Origin: Devosia marina
Lineage (GTDB): Bacteria; Pseudomonadota; Alphaproteobacteria; Rhizobiales; Devosiaceae
Assembly: GCF_009758415.1 (NCBI RefSeq)
Contig: NZ_WQRF01000001.1
Location: 434,001 to 498,000, forward strand
Length of the DNA stretch: 64,000 bases
Direction of reading: 5' to 3'
This document shows, in pieces, positions 29,360 to 38,005 of this stretch (the first letter of the stretch is position 1; every line of letters starts with the position of its first letter). The position numbers and the translations under genes are program-made. The notes under the pieces are model-generated. The model searched no databases and was not told where the DNA came from. It saw only the letters and a list, made by a program, of their open reading frames with translations.

Positions 29360-29731
29360 ATGGAACTCGGTGCCTTTTCTGTCAGCCTCGCCGTCAAGGA
29401 TATTGCAGCCTCGCGCAGCTTCTATGAGAAGCTTGGTTTCTCCGCGATCATGGGCGAGGAGGCCCAGAACTGGCTCATCATGAAAAACGGTGACCATGTA
29501 ATCGGCCTGTTTCAGGGCATGTTCGACAAGAACATCCTGACCTTCAATCCGGGCTGGAACGCCGATTCCGAGCAATTGCCGGATTTCACCGACATCCGTA
29601 AAATCCAGCAGTCGCTCAAGTCAGTTGGGATTGAAGTCGGCACCGAGGTTGACCCGCAATCCTCCGGGCCGGCGAATTTCTCGGTCACCGACCCGGATGG
29701 CAATGTCATCCTGTTCGACCAGCACGTCTGA
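29360..29731 (+). CDS. VOC family (glyoxalase-like) protein
   Basis: One vicinal-oxygen-chelate domain of 123 residues, with paired beta-alpha-beta-beta-beta units. It begins LGAFSVSLAVKDIAASRSFY and ends FSVTDPDGNVILFDQHV. Only some of the usual metal ligands (His/Glu) are evident, so activity cannot be named. It lies between the iolG remnant and iolB, and converges with iolB with a 6-base gap. Confidence 0.85.
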   Translation: MELGAFSVSLAVKDIAASRSFYEKLGFSAIMGEEAQNWLIMKNGDHVIGLFQGMFDKNILTFNPGWNADSEQLPDFTDIRKIQQSLKSVGIEVGTEVDPQSSGPANFSVTDPDGNVILFDQHV

Positions 29732-29737
29732 GCGACG

Positions 29738-30538
29738 CTATTTCAGCATCCACTCATGCTCGGGCGCATTGTGGAACTTCCATACGCGCTTGGGCCCCGC
29801 CATGACGTTGAGATAATAGAGGTCATAACCTGCTGTCGTCGCCACCGGATGATAGCCGCGCGGCACCAGGGTCACGTCGCCATCCTCGATCGCCATGGCT
29901 TCGTCCAGGCTCCGGTCATCGGTGTAAACGCGTTGAAAGGCGAAGCCCTGCGGCGGGTTCATGCGGTGATAATAGGTCTCTTCCAACTGGCTTTCATGCG
30001 GAAGATTGTCCTGGTCGTGCTTGTGCGGCGGGTAAGAGGAGGTGTTCCCCTGTGGCGTGATGACCTCGACCACCAGCAGCGCATTGGCCGCCCCATCATC
30101 CTCGGGCATGATATTATAGACATGCCGCACATTGGCGCCGGTACCGCGCGTGACACGCGGATGGGTGCCGGGTGGAATGACCCTGGCATGATAGTCTCCG
30201 CCACCCGGCGCCGAGCAGACAGCCAGTTCCAGATCGGTCGTCGCATCCACCGCCCAATGCCGCCCCGCAGGCACATAAAGCGCGTGCGGCGCACCATCGA
30301 AGGGGCTCATGCGCTCGCCCAGTTCGCCGAAATCCTCGCCATCGACGGCAAAGCGGCCCTTGCCACTGACAAGAACCAGGCAAACCTCGCGCTCGCCGGT
30401 CTCTTCACCATAGGCTTGGCCCGGCGCCATCCGGTGCAGACCAAAACCGACATGGTTCCAGCCCGCCGTATCCGGCGTTACGTCATGGATCCTGCCGGTC
30501 TTGCTCGTCGGCCGGACGAGGAGGGGGGACTTGCTCAT
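29738..30538 (-). CDS. iolB: 5-deoxy-glucuronate isomerase
   Basis: IolB converts 5-deoxy-glucuronate to 2-deoxy-5-keto-gluconate in inositol breakdown. The double cupin has the metal site SSYPPHKHDQDN and ETYYHRMNPPQGFAFQRVY. The second of two close ATGs (30538) is chosen because AGGAGG lies 9 bases upstream; 30544 is the other. It has 266 residues. It is the last gene of iolC-iolD-iolE-(small gene)-iolB, and its start lies inside the small gene. Confidence 0.95.
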   Translation of the reverse strand: MSKSPLLVRPTSKTGRIHDVTPDTAGWNHVGFGLHRMAPGQAYGEETGEREVCLVLVSGKGRFAVDGEDFGELGERMSPFDGAPHALYVPAGRHWAVDATTDLELAVCSAPGGGDYHARVIPPGTHPRVTRGTGANVRHVYNIMPEDDGAANALLVVEVITPQGNTSSYPPHKHDQDNLPHESQLEETYYHRMNPPQGFAFQRVYTDDRSLDEAMAIEDGDVTLVPRGYHPVATTAGYDLYYLNVMAGPKRVWKFHNAPEHEWMLK

Positions 30539-30734
30539 TTTCATTCTCCTCCTTGGGGAACTTGTAGAAGAAGTTCCAACCCACATAGGCCAGCGCCGCG
30601 CCAACGAGTACGGCCCAGAACATATCCTGAGTAAACAGCAGTTCCCAGCCAAGCCAAATCGCCAGGAACACTGCGACCGCCGCGCGCCGCCACATAGGGC
30701 GGAACCATTTGAGATCGTTTTCTTTGAGGGCCAT
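30483..30734 (-). CDS. Small two-helix membrane protein inside the iol operon
   Basis: The 83-residue product has a polar start (MALKENDLKWFRPMWRR), two membrane helices (about 18-34 and 38-56) and a charged tail rich in Glu, Asp and Pro. GGAGA lies 6 bases before the ATG. The last 56 bases overlap iolB in another frame, so translation may be coupled. I recall similar short proteins in rhizobia but cannot name a family. No function can be assigned. Confidence 0.6.
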   Translation of the reverse strand: MALKENDLKWFRPMWRRAAVAVFLAIWLGWELLFTQDMFWAVLVGAALAYVGWNFFYKFPKEENENEQVPPPRPADEQDRQDP

Positions 30735-30791
30735 GCCTGTCTCCGATTTGATTCAGTTCGGCAAGGCCTTAGCACAGCCCCTTCAAAAGAC

Positions 30792-31709
30792 TCACTCTTT
30801 TGGGAAGCCTTGGGTGTCGACGGTATAACCGGCGGCGCTCATCACGCGCATCAATTCGGCATGCCCCACCTGCGCCATTTTCAGCGGCGGGTTTTGTACT
30901 GGGTCCTGTTCGGCCTCGACCACGAACCAGCCTTCATAGCCATGATCGGCCAATCGCTGCACTATGGCTCCAAAGTCGAGAGATCCGTCTCCTGGCACGG
31001 TGAACGCACCGAGCGCGACCGCATCAAGAAAACTCTGCCGCGTCCGATCTAACTTGTCGACCACATCCTGCCGGATGTCCTTGACATGCACATGGTTGAT
31101 GCGTGCGTGGTGCCTGTCGATGGCCCGTAGGACATCGCCGCCGGCAAAGACCAGATGCCCAGCATCAAGCAGCAACGGAATGCCTGGGCCGGACGCGGCC
31201 ATGAAGGCGTCAAGTTCGGTTTCGGTCTCGACCACGGCGCCCATATGGTGGTGATAGCTCAGCGGCATGCCCTGCTCGGCGCACCATTCGCCAAACGTGG
31301 TGACCTTGCGCGCATAGGCCATCATTTCGTCATCCGAAAGCCTTGGCTTCTGCGCCAGCGGCACGTTGCGCTTGCCCTGGATCGAGCGGCCCACCTCACC
31401 ATAGACAATGCAGGGCGCATCGACCGCCTTGAACAACTCGATCATTGGCGCGATGCGGTCCTTGTTGACGGACAGGTCTTCGTCCACCAGCGTGCCGGAG
31501 AACCAACCGCCGCACAGCGTCACGTCGGCCGCCTTGAGGATGGGCAGCATCACCTCGGGATCATCGGGAAAGCGACGCCCCTTTTCCATACCGGTAAACC
31601 CGGCCGAACGGGACTGCCGCAGGCACTCTTCGAGCGAAACATCGTCGCTCAGTTCGACCAGATCGTCGTTCCACCACGCAATGGGCGACATGCCAAGCTT
31701 GGCTTTCAT
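30792..31709 (-). CDS. iolE: Myo-inosose-2 dehydratase
   Basis: IolE removes water from scyllo-inosose (2-keto-myo-inositol) to give the trihydroxycyclohexanedione. It is a xylose-isomerase-like TIM barrel of 305 residues. Visible family parts are LGMSPIAWWNDDL at the N-terminus, LSYHHHMGAVVETE, LLLDAGHLVFAGGD and NHVHVKDIR with metal-binding His and Asp. It lies 9 bases after iolD. Confidence 0.96.
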   Translation of the reverse strand: MKAKLGMSPIAWWNDDLVELSDDVSLEECLRQSRSAGFTGMEKGRRFPDDPEVMLPILKAADVTLCGGWFSGTLVDEDLSVNKDRIAPMIELFKAVDAPCIVYGEVGRSIQGKRNVPLAQKPRLSDDEMMAYARKVTTFGEWCAEQGMPLSYHHHMGAVVETETELDAFMAASGPGIPLLLDAGHLVFAGGDVLRAIDRHHARINHVHVKDIRQDVVDKLDRTRQSFLDAVALGAFTVPGDGSLDFGAIVQRLADHGYEGWFVVEAEQDPVQNPPLKMAQVGHAELMRVMSAAGYTVDTQGFPKE

Positions 31710-31718
31710 TTTGTTCTC

Positions 31719-33566
31719 CTACCCGGCCCGCTGCGCCTTGAGCGCCTTCACATAGGCGTCCCGCGCCGCATTGACCTGGGGGCGCGTGCTGACTTCGGGC
31801 ACTGCCACATCCCACCAGTGGCCACCCTCATCGGTGGTGATCAGCGGGTCGGTGTCGATCACGAAAACTGACACGCCTGCATGGTCCTTGCTCTCTTTGA
31901 GCGCGGTTTCCAGTTCGGCCAGCGAAGCGACTTTCTTCGCATTGGCCCCCATCGATGCAGAATGGGCGGCAAAGTCGACATTGGGCATGGTCTGGTGGCG
32001 GGTGTCGCGGAACAGATTGTTGAAGTTTGCCCCGCCGGTGGCCATTTGCAGCCTGTTGATGCAGCCATAGCCGGAATTGTCGAGCACCACGATGGTCAGT
32101 TTGACGCCCAGCATCACGGCGCTGACGATTTCCGAATTCATCATCAGATAGGAGCCGTCGCCCACCATCACGATGGTGTCCGCATCCGGCTTTGCCAGCG
32201 CCACGCCAAGCCCGGCAGCAATCTCGTACCCCATGGTCGAAAAGCCATATTCGAGATGGTAGCTGCCCGGCGCATCGGCCCGCCACAGCTTGTGCAGCTC
32301 GCCCGGCAGGCCGCCGGCAGCACACACCAGGGTGGCCCTGTCCCGGCCCCGCTGTACTGCGCCGATGACCTGGGCATCCGAGGGCAGTTCCACATTCGAT
32401 GCCGCTAGCGCCGCGTCTGCCGCGCCCAGCCAATCTTCCTTTTCACGCAAGGCTTTGCTGGTCCAGGCGGAATCAACCTGCCAACCCAAAAGGGCCGCGT
32501 CCAAAGCTTCCAGCCCCACACGCGCGTCAGCTACCATGGGTAGCGCATTGTGTTTCATGGCGTCGAACGCCTGGACGTTAAGGCCGATGATTTTGAGGTC
32601 CTCGTTCTTGAACAGCGCCCACGACCCGGTTGTGAAGTCCTGCAGCCGCGTGCCCACGGCCAGCACCACGTCGGCCTCTTCTGCCAGCGCATTGGACGCC
32701 GATGTGCCGGTCACGCCAACGCTGCCCATATTGAGTTGGTGGTCATGGGGCAGGGCGCTTTTTCCCGCCTGTGTTTCCATCACGGGAATGCCGTGTTCCT
32801 CGGCAAAGGCCGCCAGACTCTCGCTGGCCTGTGAGTAGAGCACGCCGCCACCGGCGATGATCACTGGCTTCTTCGCCAGTTTCAGCGCGGCCGCTGCCGT
32901 CGCGAACTCGTCGGCATCCGGCATGATGCGGCGCGGCACCCAGACCTTCTCGGCAAAAAAACTCTCCGGATAGTCGTAGGCCTCCGCCTGCACGTCCTGG
33001 CAGAGGCTCAGTGTCACCGGCCCGCATTCGGCAGGGTCAGTCAGAATCTGCATGGCCCGCCGCAGCGCCGGCATGATCTGTTCGGGCCGCGTGATGCGGT
33101 CGAAATAGCGGCTCACCGGCTTGAAGCAGTCATTGGCCGATATCGTGCCATCGCCGAAATTCTCCACCTGCTGCAACACCGGGTCCGGCAGGCGATTGGC
33201 GAAAACGTCGCCGGGCAGCAGCAGCACTGGGATGCGGTTGACATGCGCCAGCGCGGCCGCCGTTACCATATTGAGCGCGCCGGGCCCGATGGAACTGGTG
33301 CAGGCCATGAAGCGGCGCCGGAAATTGGCCTTGGCATAGGCGATGGCAGCGTGTGCCATGCTCTGTTCATTCTGGCCACGATAGGTCGGCAACGCGTCCT
33401 TGATGCCATGCAGCGCTTCGCCGACCCCGGCCACATTGCCGTGCCCGAAAATGGCCCAGACGCCGCCGAAGATCGGCACGGTCTCGCCATCGATAACCGT
33501 CTTCTGCACGCTCAGGAAACGCGCCACGGCCTGGGCCATCGTCAATCGAACTGTATTCTGGCTCAT
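31719..33566 (-). CDS. iolD: 3D-(3,5/4)-trihydroxycyclohexane-1,2-dione acylhydrolase (ThDP-dependent)
   Basis: IolD opens the inositol ring to give 5-deoxy-glucuronate. It is a thiamine diphosphate enzyme of 615 residues with the N-terminal pyrimidine-binding domain (GGVWAIFGHGNVAGVGEAL), a central domain (VIIAGGGVLYSQAS) and the C-terminal cofactor domain with MVGDGSYLMMNSEI, the GDG...N metal motif. The ATG at 33566 overlaps the iolC stop by 4 bases. Confidence 0.96.
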   Translation of the reverse strand: MSQNTVRLTMAQAVARFLSVQKTVIDGETVPIFGGVWAIFGHGNVAGVGEALHGIKDALPTYRGQNEQSMAHAAIAYAKANFRRRFMACTSSIGPGALNMVTAAALAHVNRIPVLLLPGDVFANRLPDPVLQQVENFGDGTISANDCFKPVSRYFDRITRPEQIMPALRRAMQILTDPAECGPVTLSLCQDVQAEAYDYPESFFAEKVWVPRRIMPDADEFATAAAALKLAKKPVIIAGGGVLYSQASESLAAFAEEHGIPVMETQAGKSALPHDHQLNMGSVGVTGTSASNALAEEADVVLAVGTRLQDFTTGSWALFKNEDLKIIGLNVQAFDAMKHNALPMVADARVGLEALDAALLGWQVDSAWTSKALREKEDWLGAADAALAASNVELPSDAQVIGAVQRGRDRATLVCAAGGLPGELHKLWRADAPGSYHLEYGFSTMGYEIAAGLGVALAKPDADTIVMVGDGSYLMMNSEIVSAVMLGVKLTIVVLDNSGYGCINRLQMATGGANFNNLFRDTRHQTMPNVDFAAHSASMGANAKKVASLAELETALKESKDHAGVSVFVIDTDPLITTDEGGHWWDVAVPEVSTRPQVNAARDAYVKALKAQRAG

Positions 33567-35482
33567 GGCCGCTCCCAAATCTCCACCAGCGCGCCGAACC
33601 GTTTCGCCATCTCGGCTACGGCCTCTTCGTCGCTCATCTTGTTATCCAGCCAGTCACGCGCGACCTCACCGAAGATCGTCCGTCCCACGGCAAATCCCTT
33701 GACGCTCCTCGACGTCTTGGCGGCTGCGAAGCCAGCGGCCAGTTCATCCTGCGGTGCGTCGAGGCCCAGCATCACCACGCCACGACAGTAAGGGTCGCGC
33801 GTTTCGATGACACCATCAATGGCTCCCCAGGCCACCTCAGTCTTTTGCGGCTCAAGCTTCCACCAGTCTGGCTTGATACCGGCATCGTAAATCTCGGTCA
33901 GTGCCCGCGCCAGCGTGTCATCTCGCAACTCACCATGCTTGCTGGCAATGATCTCAACCAGCAGCTCCCGCCCCACTTTGCGCGCCGCATCGAAGGCCGA
34001 GCGCAACTTGGCGATCTGTTCATCTCGGAGGTCCTTGGGGTCATCGGGGTGGAAAAAGCATAGCACCTTGATGCAATGATCCACCGGCCATTCCACCAGC
34101 CGAGATCCGAGATCCTGCGTAAACTCGAACTGTAGTGGCCGCGACCCCGGCAACTCGATGGGCTTGGCGATCCAGAAACTGGGCAGCGCACCTGCGGCAT
34201 AGAGCGCATCTCGTCCATATTTGTCATCGAGCAGCATACCAAAACCATCGCGCCCATTGGCGACCTGTTCTGCCGCCTTGACCGCCAAGACCTTGAAGTC
34301 TGGCAGGCGCGCCAGCTTCTGCGCATCTCCCCCTGCCATGTCTTCGAGCTGACTACGATGGTCAATGGCCAGCGCCATCAATTGGGGGATATCCCGTCGA
34401 CGGGTCGTGGCCCAGTGCACGTGGTTGATTGCTTCATCCTTGCGCAGGGCTTTTTCGGGGCTGCCCCGCTCCAGAAAATACTGCAGCTCGTCCCAGGTGG
34501 GGATCTCCGGCGCGCAGAGCAGGCGGCTGACCGCAAAGGCTCCGCAGGCATTGGCCCATGTTGCACTGGTCTGGTGGCTCTCGCCACGCAGCCATCCGCG
34601 CAAGAATCCGCTCATGAAGGCGTCCCCCGCGCCGAGCACATTGTAGACCTCGATGGGAAACCCTTTGCCCACGATCCCCTCTTCGAGATCGTTGGGAATG
34701 GCCCCGTCATAGACAATACAGCCCATAGGGCCGCGCTTCAGGACGATCACGGCGGAGGACAGGGCCCGGATCGTCCTGAGCGCAGTTTTAAGATCGTCGG
34801 CACCGGAGGCAATGAGGACCTCCTCTTCGGTACCCACGATCAAATCGCATTCGGGCAGCACAGTCTTAAGATGGGCCGACACCGTATCGGAGGCGATGTA
34901 GCGACTGTCCCCCGCGTCATGCCCGGCAAGACCCCAGAGGTTTGGACGATAATCGATATCAAAAACGACCTTGGCGCCACTCTCCCGCGCGATGCGCATG
35001 GCCTTACGCTGCGCCTTGTCGCTGTGCGGCTGGGCAAAATGGGTGCCCGTTACCAGCACGGCGCGCGCCGAGCGGATGAAGTCGGGGTCGACATCGCTCT
35101 CGTCGAGCGCCGCATCGGCGCAATTGTCGCGATAAAAGATCAAGGGAAAGGAATTGTCGTTCTCTACCGACAGCAGAACGAGTGCCGTCAGGCGTTCGGA
35201 GTCGGTCACAATCCCGCTTGTTTCCACCCCTTCTCGCACGAGCTGTTCGCGTATGAAACGCCCCATTTGTTCATTGCCAACCCGGGTAATCAGCGCTGAC
35301 CTGAGACCCAGGCGGGCCGTGCCGACCGCGATGTTTGTGGGGCATCCACCGACGGATTTGGCAAAGCTCCCAATGTCCTCAAGTCGTGTCCCGATCTGCT
35401 GCCCATAGAGGTCTACCGAAGCGCGCCCAATGGTGATGACATCGAGCGGACGATTCAGGATCTGGTCAGTGGCGAGCGACAA
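33563..35482 (-). CDS. iolC: 5-dehydro-2-deoxygluconokinase fused to a DUF2090 domain
   Basis: The N-terminal half (about 15-335) is a PfkB-type sugar kinase with VGGCPTNIAVGTARLG and the catalytic loop NVLGAGDAFMSGFLRG. It phosphorylates 2-deoxy-5-keto-gluconate. The C-terminal half (about 350-639) is DUF2090, an aldolase-like barrel starting near IPQLMALAIDHRSQLEDMA, thought to act on the kinase product. This two-domain form is usual in proteobacteria. It is the first gene of the iol operon, with two candidate operators just upstream. Confidence 0.95.
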   Translation of the reverse strand: MSLATDQILNRPLDVITIGRASVDLYGQQIGTRLEDIGSFAKSVGGCPTNIAVGTARLGLRSALITRVGNEQMGRFIREQLVREGVETSGIVTDSERLTALVLLSVENDNSFPLIFYRDNCADAALDESDVDPDFIRSARAVLVTGTHFAQPHSDKAQRKAMRIARESGAKVVFDIDYRPNLWGLAGHDAGDSRYIASDTVSAHLKTVLPECDLIVGTEEEVLIASGADDLKTALRTIRALSSAVIVLKRGPMGCIVYDGAIPNDLEEGIVGKGFPIEVYNVLGAGDAFMSGFLRGWLRGESHQTSATWANACGAFAVSRLLCAPEIPTWDELQYFLERGSPEKALRKDEAINHVHWATTRRRDIPQLMALAIDHRSQLEDMAGGDAQKLARLPDFKVLAVKAAEQVANGRDGFGMLLDDKYGRDALYAAGALPSFWIAKPIELPGSRPLQFEFTQDLGSRLVEWPVDHCIKVLCFFHPDDPKDLRDEQIAKLRSAFDAARKVGRELLVEIIASKHGELRDDTLARALTEIYDAGIKPDWWKLEPQKTEVAWGAIDGVIETRDPYCRGVVMLGLDAPQDELAAGFAAAKTSRSVKGFAVGRTIFGEVARDWLDNKMSDEEAVAEMAKRFGALVEIWERP

Positions 35483-35514
35483 GGCGAGAACTCCGTTGCG
35501 GTGACCCTGTCAAT

Positions 35515-35528
35515 GAAACACAAGTTCC
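35515..35528. promoter_or_regulatory. Candidate IolR operator, iolC-proximal
   Basis: GAAA-CACAAG-TTCC is one base from GGAA-N6-TTCC and lies 33 bases before the iolC ATG. Its centre is 29 bases from that of the next site. Confidence 0.5.
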
Positions 35529-35543
35529 GCAAAATCTCAAGAT

Positions 35544-35557
35544 GGAATGTTTGTTCT
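35544..35557. promoter_or_regulatory. Candidate IolR operator, iolC-distal
   Basis: GGAA-TGTTTG-TTCT is one base from GGAA-N6-TTCC and lies 62 bases before the iolC ATG, in the gap between iolC and its regulator gene. Confidence 0.5.
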
Positions 35558-35584
35558 ATTCATGAAATGTCGGCCTCGACTGCG

Positions 35585-36415
35585 TCAGGCTTGCCGGCGC
35601 CGCTCTGCAACGCCCACGGTCAGCGCCATGGCCAAGGCCATGCTGGCCGAAAGCGAGCGAAAGCCGGCATGGTCAGACTCGATCAGTTCAAACCAGACTT
35701 CAGCACTTGCTGCGAGCGGGGAAAGCGCCGAGTCGGTTAAGCCAACCACTGCAATGCCCCTTTCGTTCAGCGCCCGTGCCTGGGCGGCGCTTTCGGCGGC
35801 ATAGGGCGAAAAGCTGACTGCAAAAGCGGCGTCAGCCGCGGTGGCCTGAGCCAACAGATCATCGTCATTGCCGATGGCCGTGCTGACCAAGCGGCAGGGC
35901 ACTTTCAGCTTGCCAAAGGCATAGGACATATATGTGACGATGGGAAAACTGCGGCGCCGTGCAATCAGGTAGATGGTCTCGGCGCGCGCCAGGATGCTGA
36001 TGGCCCGCTCTAGCGCTGCAGCGTCAATTGTGTCGGCCAGCGCGTCCAGGCTGTCATGGCCGGCTGCCACAAAGCCGTTAAGAATGGCAACACCTTCGGT
36101 TTCCGCCATGCCACCCGCTTCGAGATGGCGCAACCGGTCCTCATAACTGCCGTTGCGCTCTTTCAGCCGCTCCCGGAACAATTGCTGCAGGCCCGAAAAG
36201 CCGTCAAATCCAAAATTCTGTGCAAAGCGCACCAGGGTTGAGGGCTGAACCTGAGCGGCCTGCGCGATACTGGCTGTTGTCCCAAAGGCCATGTCGTCGG
36301 GGCGCTCCAGGGCATAGCTGGCCACCTGCATCAACCGCTTGGGCAAGGTTGCGCGCATCTCGACAATGGCGGCACGCAGGCTGTCGAAGTCGCGTGGCGG
36401 AAGCTGGCCGGTCAT
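35585..36415 (-). CDS. iolR: RpiR-family regulator of inositol genes (IolR-type)
   Basis: Residues about 1-75 form an RpiR helix-turn-helix (GTTASIAQAAQVQPSTLVRF, then AQNFGFDGFSGLQQLFRERL). A SIS sugar-isomerase domain follows (about 115-255), which would sense an inositol-derived sugar phosphate. The ATG at 36415 is chosen for the GAGG just upstream and the start of the domain; the protein has 276 residues. In rhizobia the inositol regulator IolR is of this family. It lies upstream of iolC on the same strand, and a perfect GGAA-N6-TTCC site before it suggests autoregulation. Confidence 0.85.
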   Translation of the reverse strand: MTGQLPPRDFDSLRAAIVEMRATLPKRLMQVASYALERPDDMAFGTTASIAQAAQVQPSTLVRFAQNFGFDGFSGLQQLFRERLKERNGSYEDRLRHLEAGGMAETEGVAILNGFVAAGHDSLDALADTIDAAALERAISILARAETIYLIARRRSFPIVTYMSYAFGKLKVPCRLVSTAIGNDDDLLAQATAADAAFAVSFSPYAAESAAQARALNERGIAVVGLTDSALSPLAASAEVWFELIESDHAGFRSLSASMALAMALTVGVAERRRQA

Positions 36416-36426
36416 CTGATCCTCAT

Positions 36427-36440
36427 GGAATGCCCATTCC
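36427..36440. promoter_or_regulatory. Candidate IolR operator at its own gene (perfect match)
   Basis: GGAATG-CC-CATTCC is a perfect palindrome and a perfect fit to GGAA-N6-TTCC. It lies 12 bases upstream of the regulator ATG, next to its ribosome-binding site, as expected for autorepression. Confidence 0.65.
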
Positions 36441-36523
36441 ACTTTTGGAACAAATTGCCGCGCCCTGCAATAGAAAGGGCAGGACGGTCGTCCGTCCTGC
36501 CCCTTTGGTCGTCTTGAAAGCAC

Positions 36524-37495
36524 CTATGCTGGTTGCAGCGTGGCAGGTTCCTGGCGGTTTTCGATCCAGTAGATGAACACCGAAGCGCCCACGATCAAGG
36601 CGGCGCCGGGCCAGAACCAGACCGAAGGCACCTGGCCAAGGGCAACCCAGCCGACCAGGCCGCTTAATGGCACTTTCAGATCGCCGAAGGGCTGCAGATA
36701 GACCGCATCGGCAGCCCGGTAGGCGAAGGCCAGCACATATTGCGCCGCCGCGGTGAGGGCGCCGAGCAGCAGCAACAGCCAAATGCCGGTCATGTCGGGC
36801 AGGGCGAACGGGAAGCCGGGCGCCATGGCCGTGGGCAGAACGCCGGAGAGCGCATTGGCCACCAGCAGGATCGCCAGATGGTTGGGTGTCATCAGCACCA
36901 GAAGGGAAACTGTCAGCGTTTCCGGGCTCTCGCCCTGACGTGTCAGATATTTGGTCAGAACGTCGGTGCCGGCCCAAAGTGCGGCGGCAGTGATCGGAAT
37001 CAGGGCCTGCCAGCCAAGGCTTTCGGTACCAACGCCCGAAACGATAATGGCACCGACAAATCCAGCCAGCGCGGCCGCGATCCGCGCGCTCGAGGCGCGC
37101 TCACCAAGAAACAGGGTAGAGCCCAGGACAATGAAAAGCGGTCCGGTCGCCAGCAATGTCACCATTTGCCAGATCGGCACGCCCGAGGCGAAGCCGTAGA
37201 CAAACACATGCACGCCCAGCGCCGAGACAAAGGCGCGAACTTCATGGGCAAACGGGTGGCGGGTCTTGAGGTTGGAGAGACCGATCCTCAGGATCAGCGG
37301 CAAGGCCAGAACCGAGGCAATCAGATATTGCCAGAAGGCCATGCCGGTAGAACTCATGCCGAAGCCGCCATACTCGAGCGGCGTGGGCAAAATCGATTGC
37401 AGCGTATTGGTGCCGGCAAAGGCGATACTCGCCACCAGCATGAAGAGGGCACCCGACGTTGCGGCGCTATGTGAAGCAGAGGAAATCTGGCTCAT
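36524..37495 (-). CDS. ribN: RibN-type riboflavin importer (DMT/EamA superfamily)
   Basis: The protein has 323 residues, ten membrane helices and two EamA repeats; the first starts ALFMLVASIAFAGTNTLQS, and the second around WQALIPITAAALWAGTDVLT. DMT proteins carry many substrates, but an FMN riboswitch directly upstream on the same strand points to RibN, the riboflavin importer first described in rhizobia. The gene would be off when FMN is plentiful. The ATG at 37495 has AAGGA upstream. Confidence 0.85.
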   Translation of the reverse strand: MSQISSASHSAATSGALFMLVASIAFAGTNTLQSILPTPLEYGGFGMSSTGMAFWQYLIASVLALPLILRIGLSNLKTRHPFAHEVRAFVSALGVHVFVYGFASGVPIWQMVTLLATGPLFIVLGSTLFLGERASSARIAAALAGFVGAIIVSGVGTESLGWQALIPITAAALWAGTDVLTKYLTRQGESPETLTVSLLVLMTPNHLAILLVANALSGVLPTAMAPGFPFALPDMTGIWLLLLLGALTAAAQYVLAFAYRAADAVYLQPFGDLKVPLSGLVGWVALGQVPSVWFWPGAALIVGASVFIYWIENRQEPATLQPA

Positions 37496-37504
37496 CTGTC
37501 GTCC

Positions 37505-37538
37505 TTTCCGTAACCAGTTTCCTCAGGGTTACGGGAAA
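37505..37538 (-). promoter_or_regulatory. Ribosome-site hairpin of the ribN leader
   Basis: On the minus strand TTTCCCGTAACC pairs with GGTTACGGAAA over an 11-base loop, ending at the AAGGA ribosome-binding site of ribN. It can hide or crowd that site and is a likely expression platform for the FMN riboswitch. No T-run follows, so control of translation fits better than termination. Confidence 0.6.
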
Positions 37539-37598
37539 CGACATGCCAGAATGGGCGCGGCCAAATAACCGCGCACGCCGGCAAAGGCGTTTGGTCCC

Positions 37599-37735
37599 GT
37601 TCTCTTTCATCCGGACTATGACCGTCGGCTCCGGAGTTACACCGGATCTGCTGACCTCCCGTTCCTTGGGAGCGCTCGCGGGCTTGGCATCGCTGCCTTT
37701 ACCGCCGGTGGGGAATTACACCCCGCCCTGAGAAC
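37599..37735 (-). promoter_or_regulatory. FMN riboswitch (RFN element) upstream of ribN
   Basis: Read on the minus strand, the aptamer runs from the P1 strand GTTCTC to GAGAAC. In between are the class signatures AGGGCGGGGTG, TTCCCCACCGGCGGTA, AGCCCGCGAGCG, GGTCAGCAGATCCGGTG, ACTCCGGAGCCGACGGT and AGTCCGGATGAAAGAGAAC. All conserved helices P1-P6 can be drawn. About 100 bases separate it from the ribN ATG. Confidence 0.97.
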
Positions 37736-37820
37736 AATGCAGGCGAACCTGCATCGCCACATCTAGGGCAAGGGGGCGCCGGGCGCAAGTAAGCACAAGG
37801 GTGTAACTGTGCGCATTTCC

Positions 37821-37844
37821 CGAACAACAGGAAAAATTTGTTCG
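37821..37844. promoter_or_regulatory. Perfect interrupted palindrome between ribN leader and trxC
   Basis: CGAACAA-N10-TTGTTCG lies 77 bases above the FMN aptamer and 162 bases before trxC. It could be an operator for either gene. No regulator gene is adjacent. Confidence 0.35.
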
Positions 37845-38005
37845 CAAGAATCTGTCTGCCGAATGACGCTTATCAAGGTGTCGCCTTTGGCGCTGCGGTA
37901 AACAGCGTGAATTCGCTGGCTCCCCTCCTATATGATATTGGCGGGGTAGGGCGATGGTGATGAGCTCGATACCGGCAAATCCGCCGATCGATAGCAGGTC
38001 TTAAG

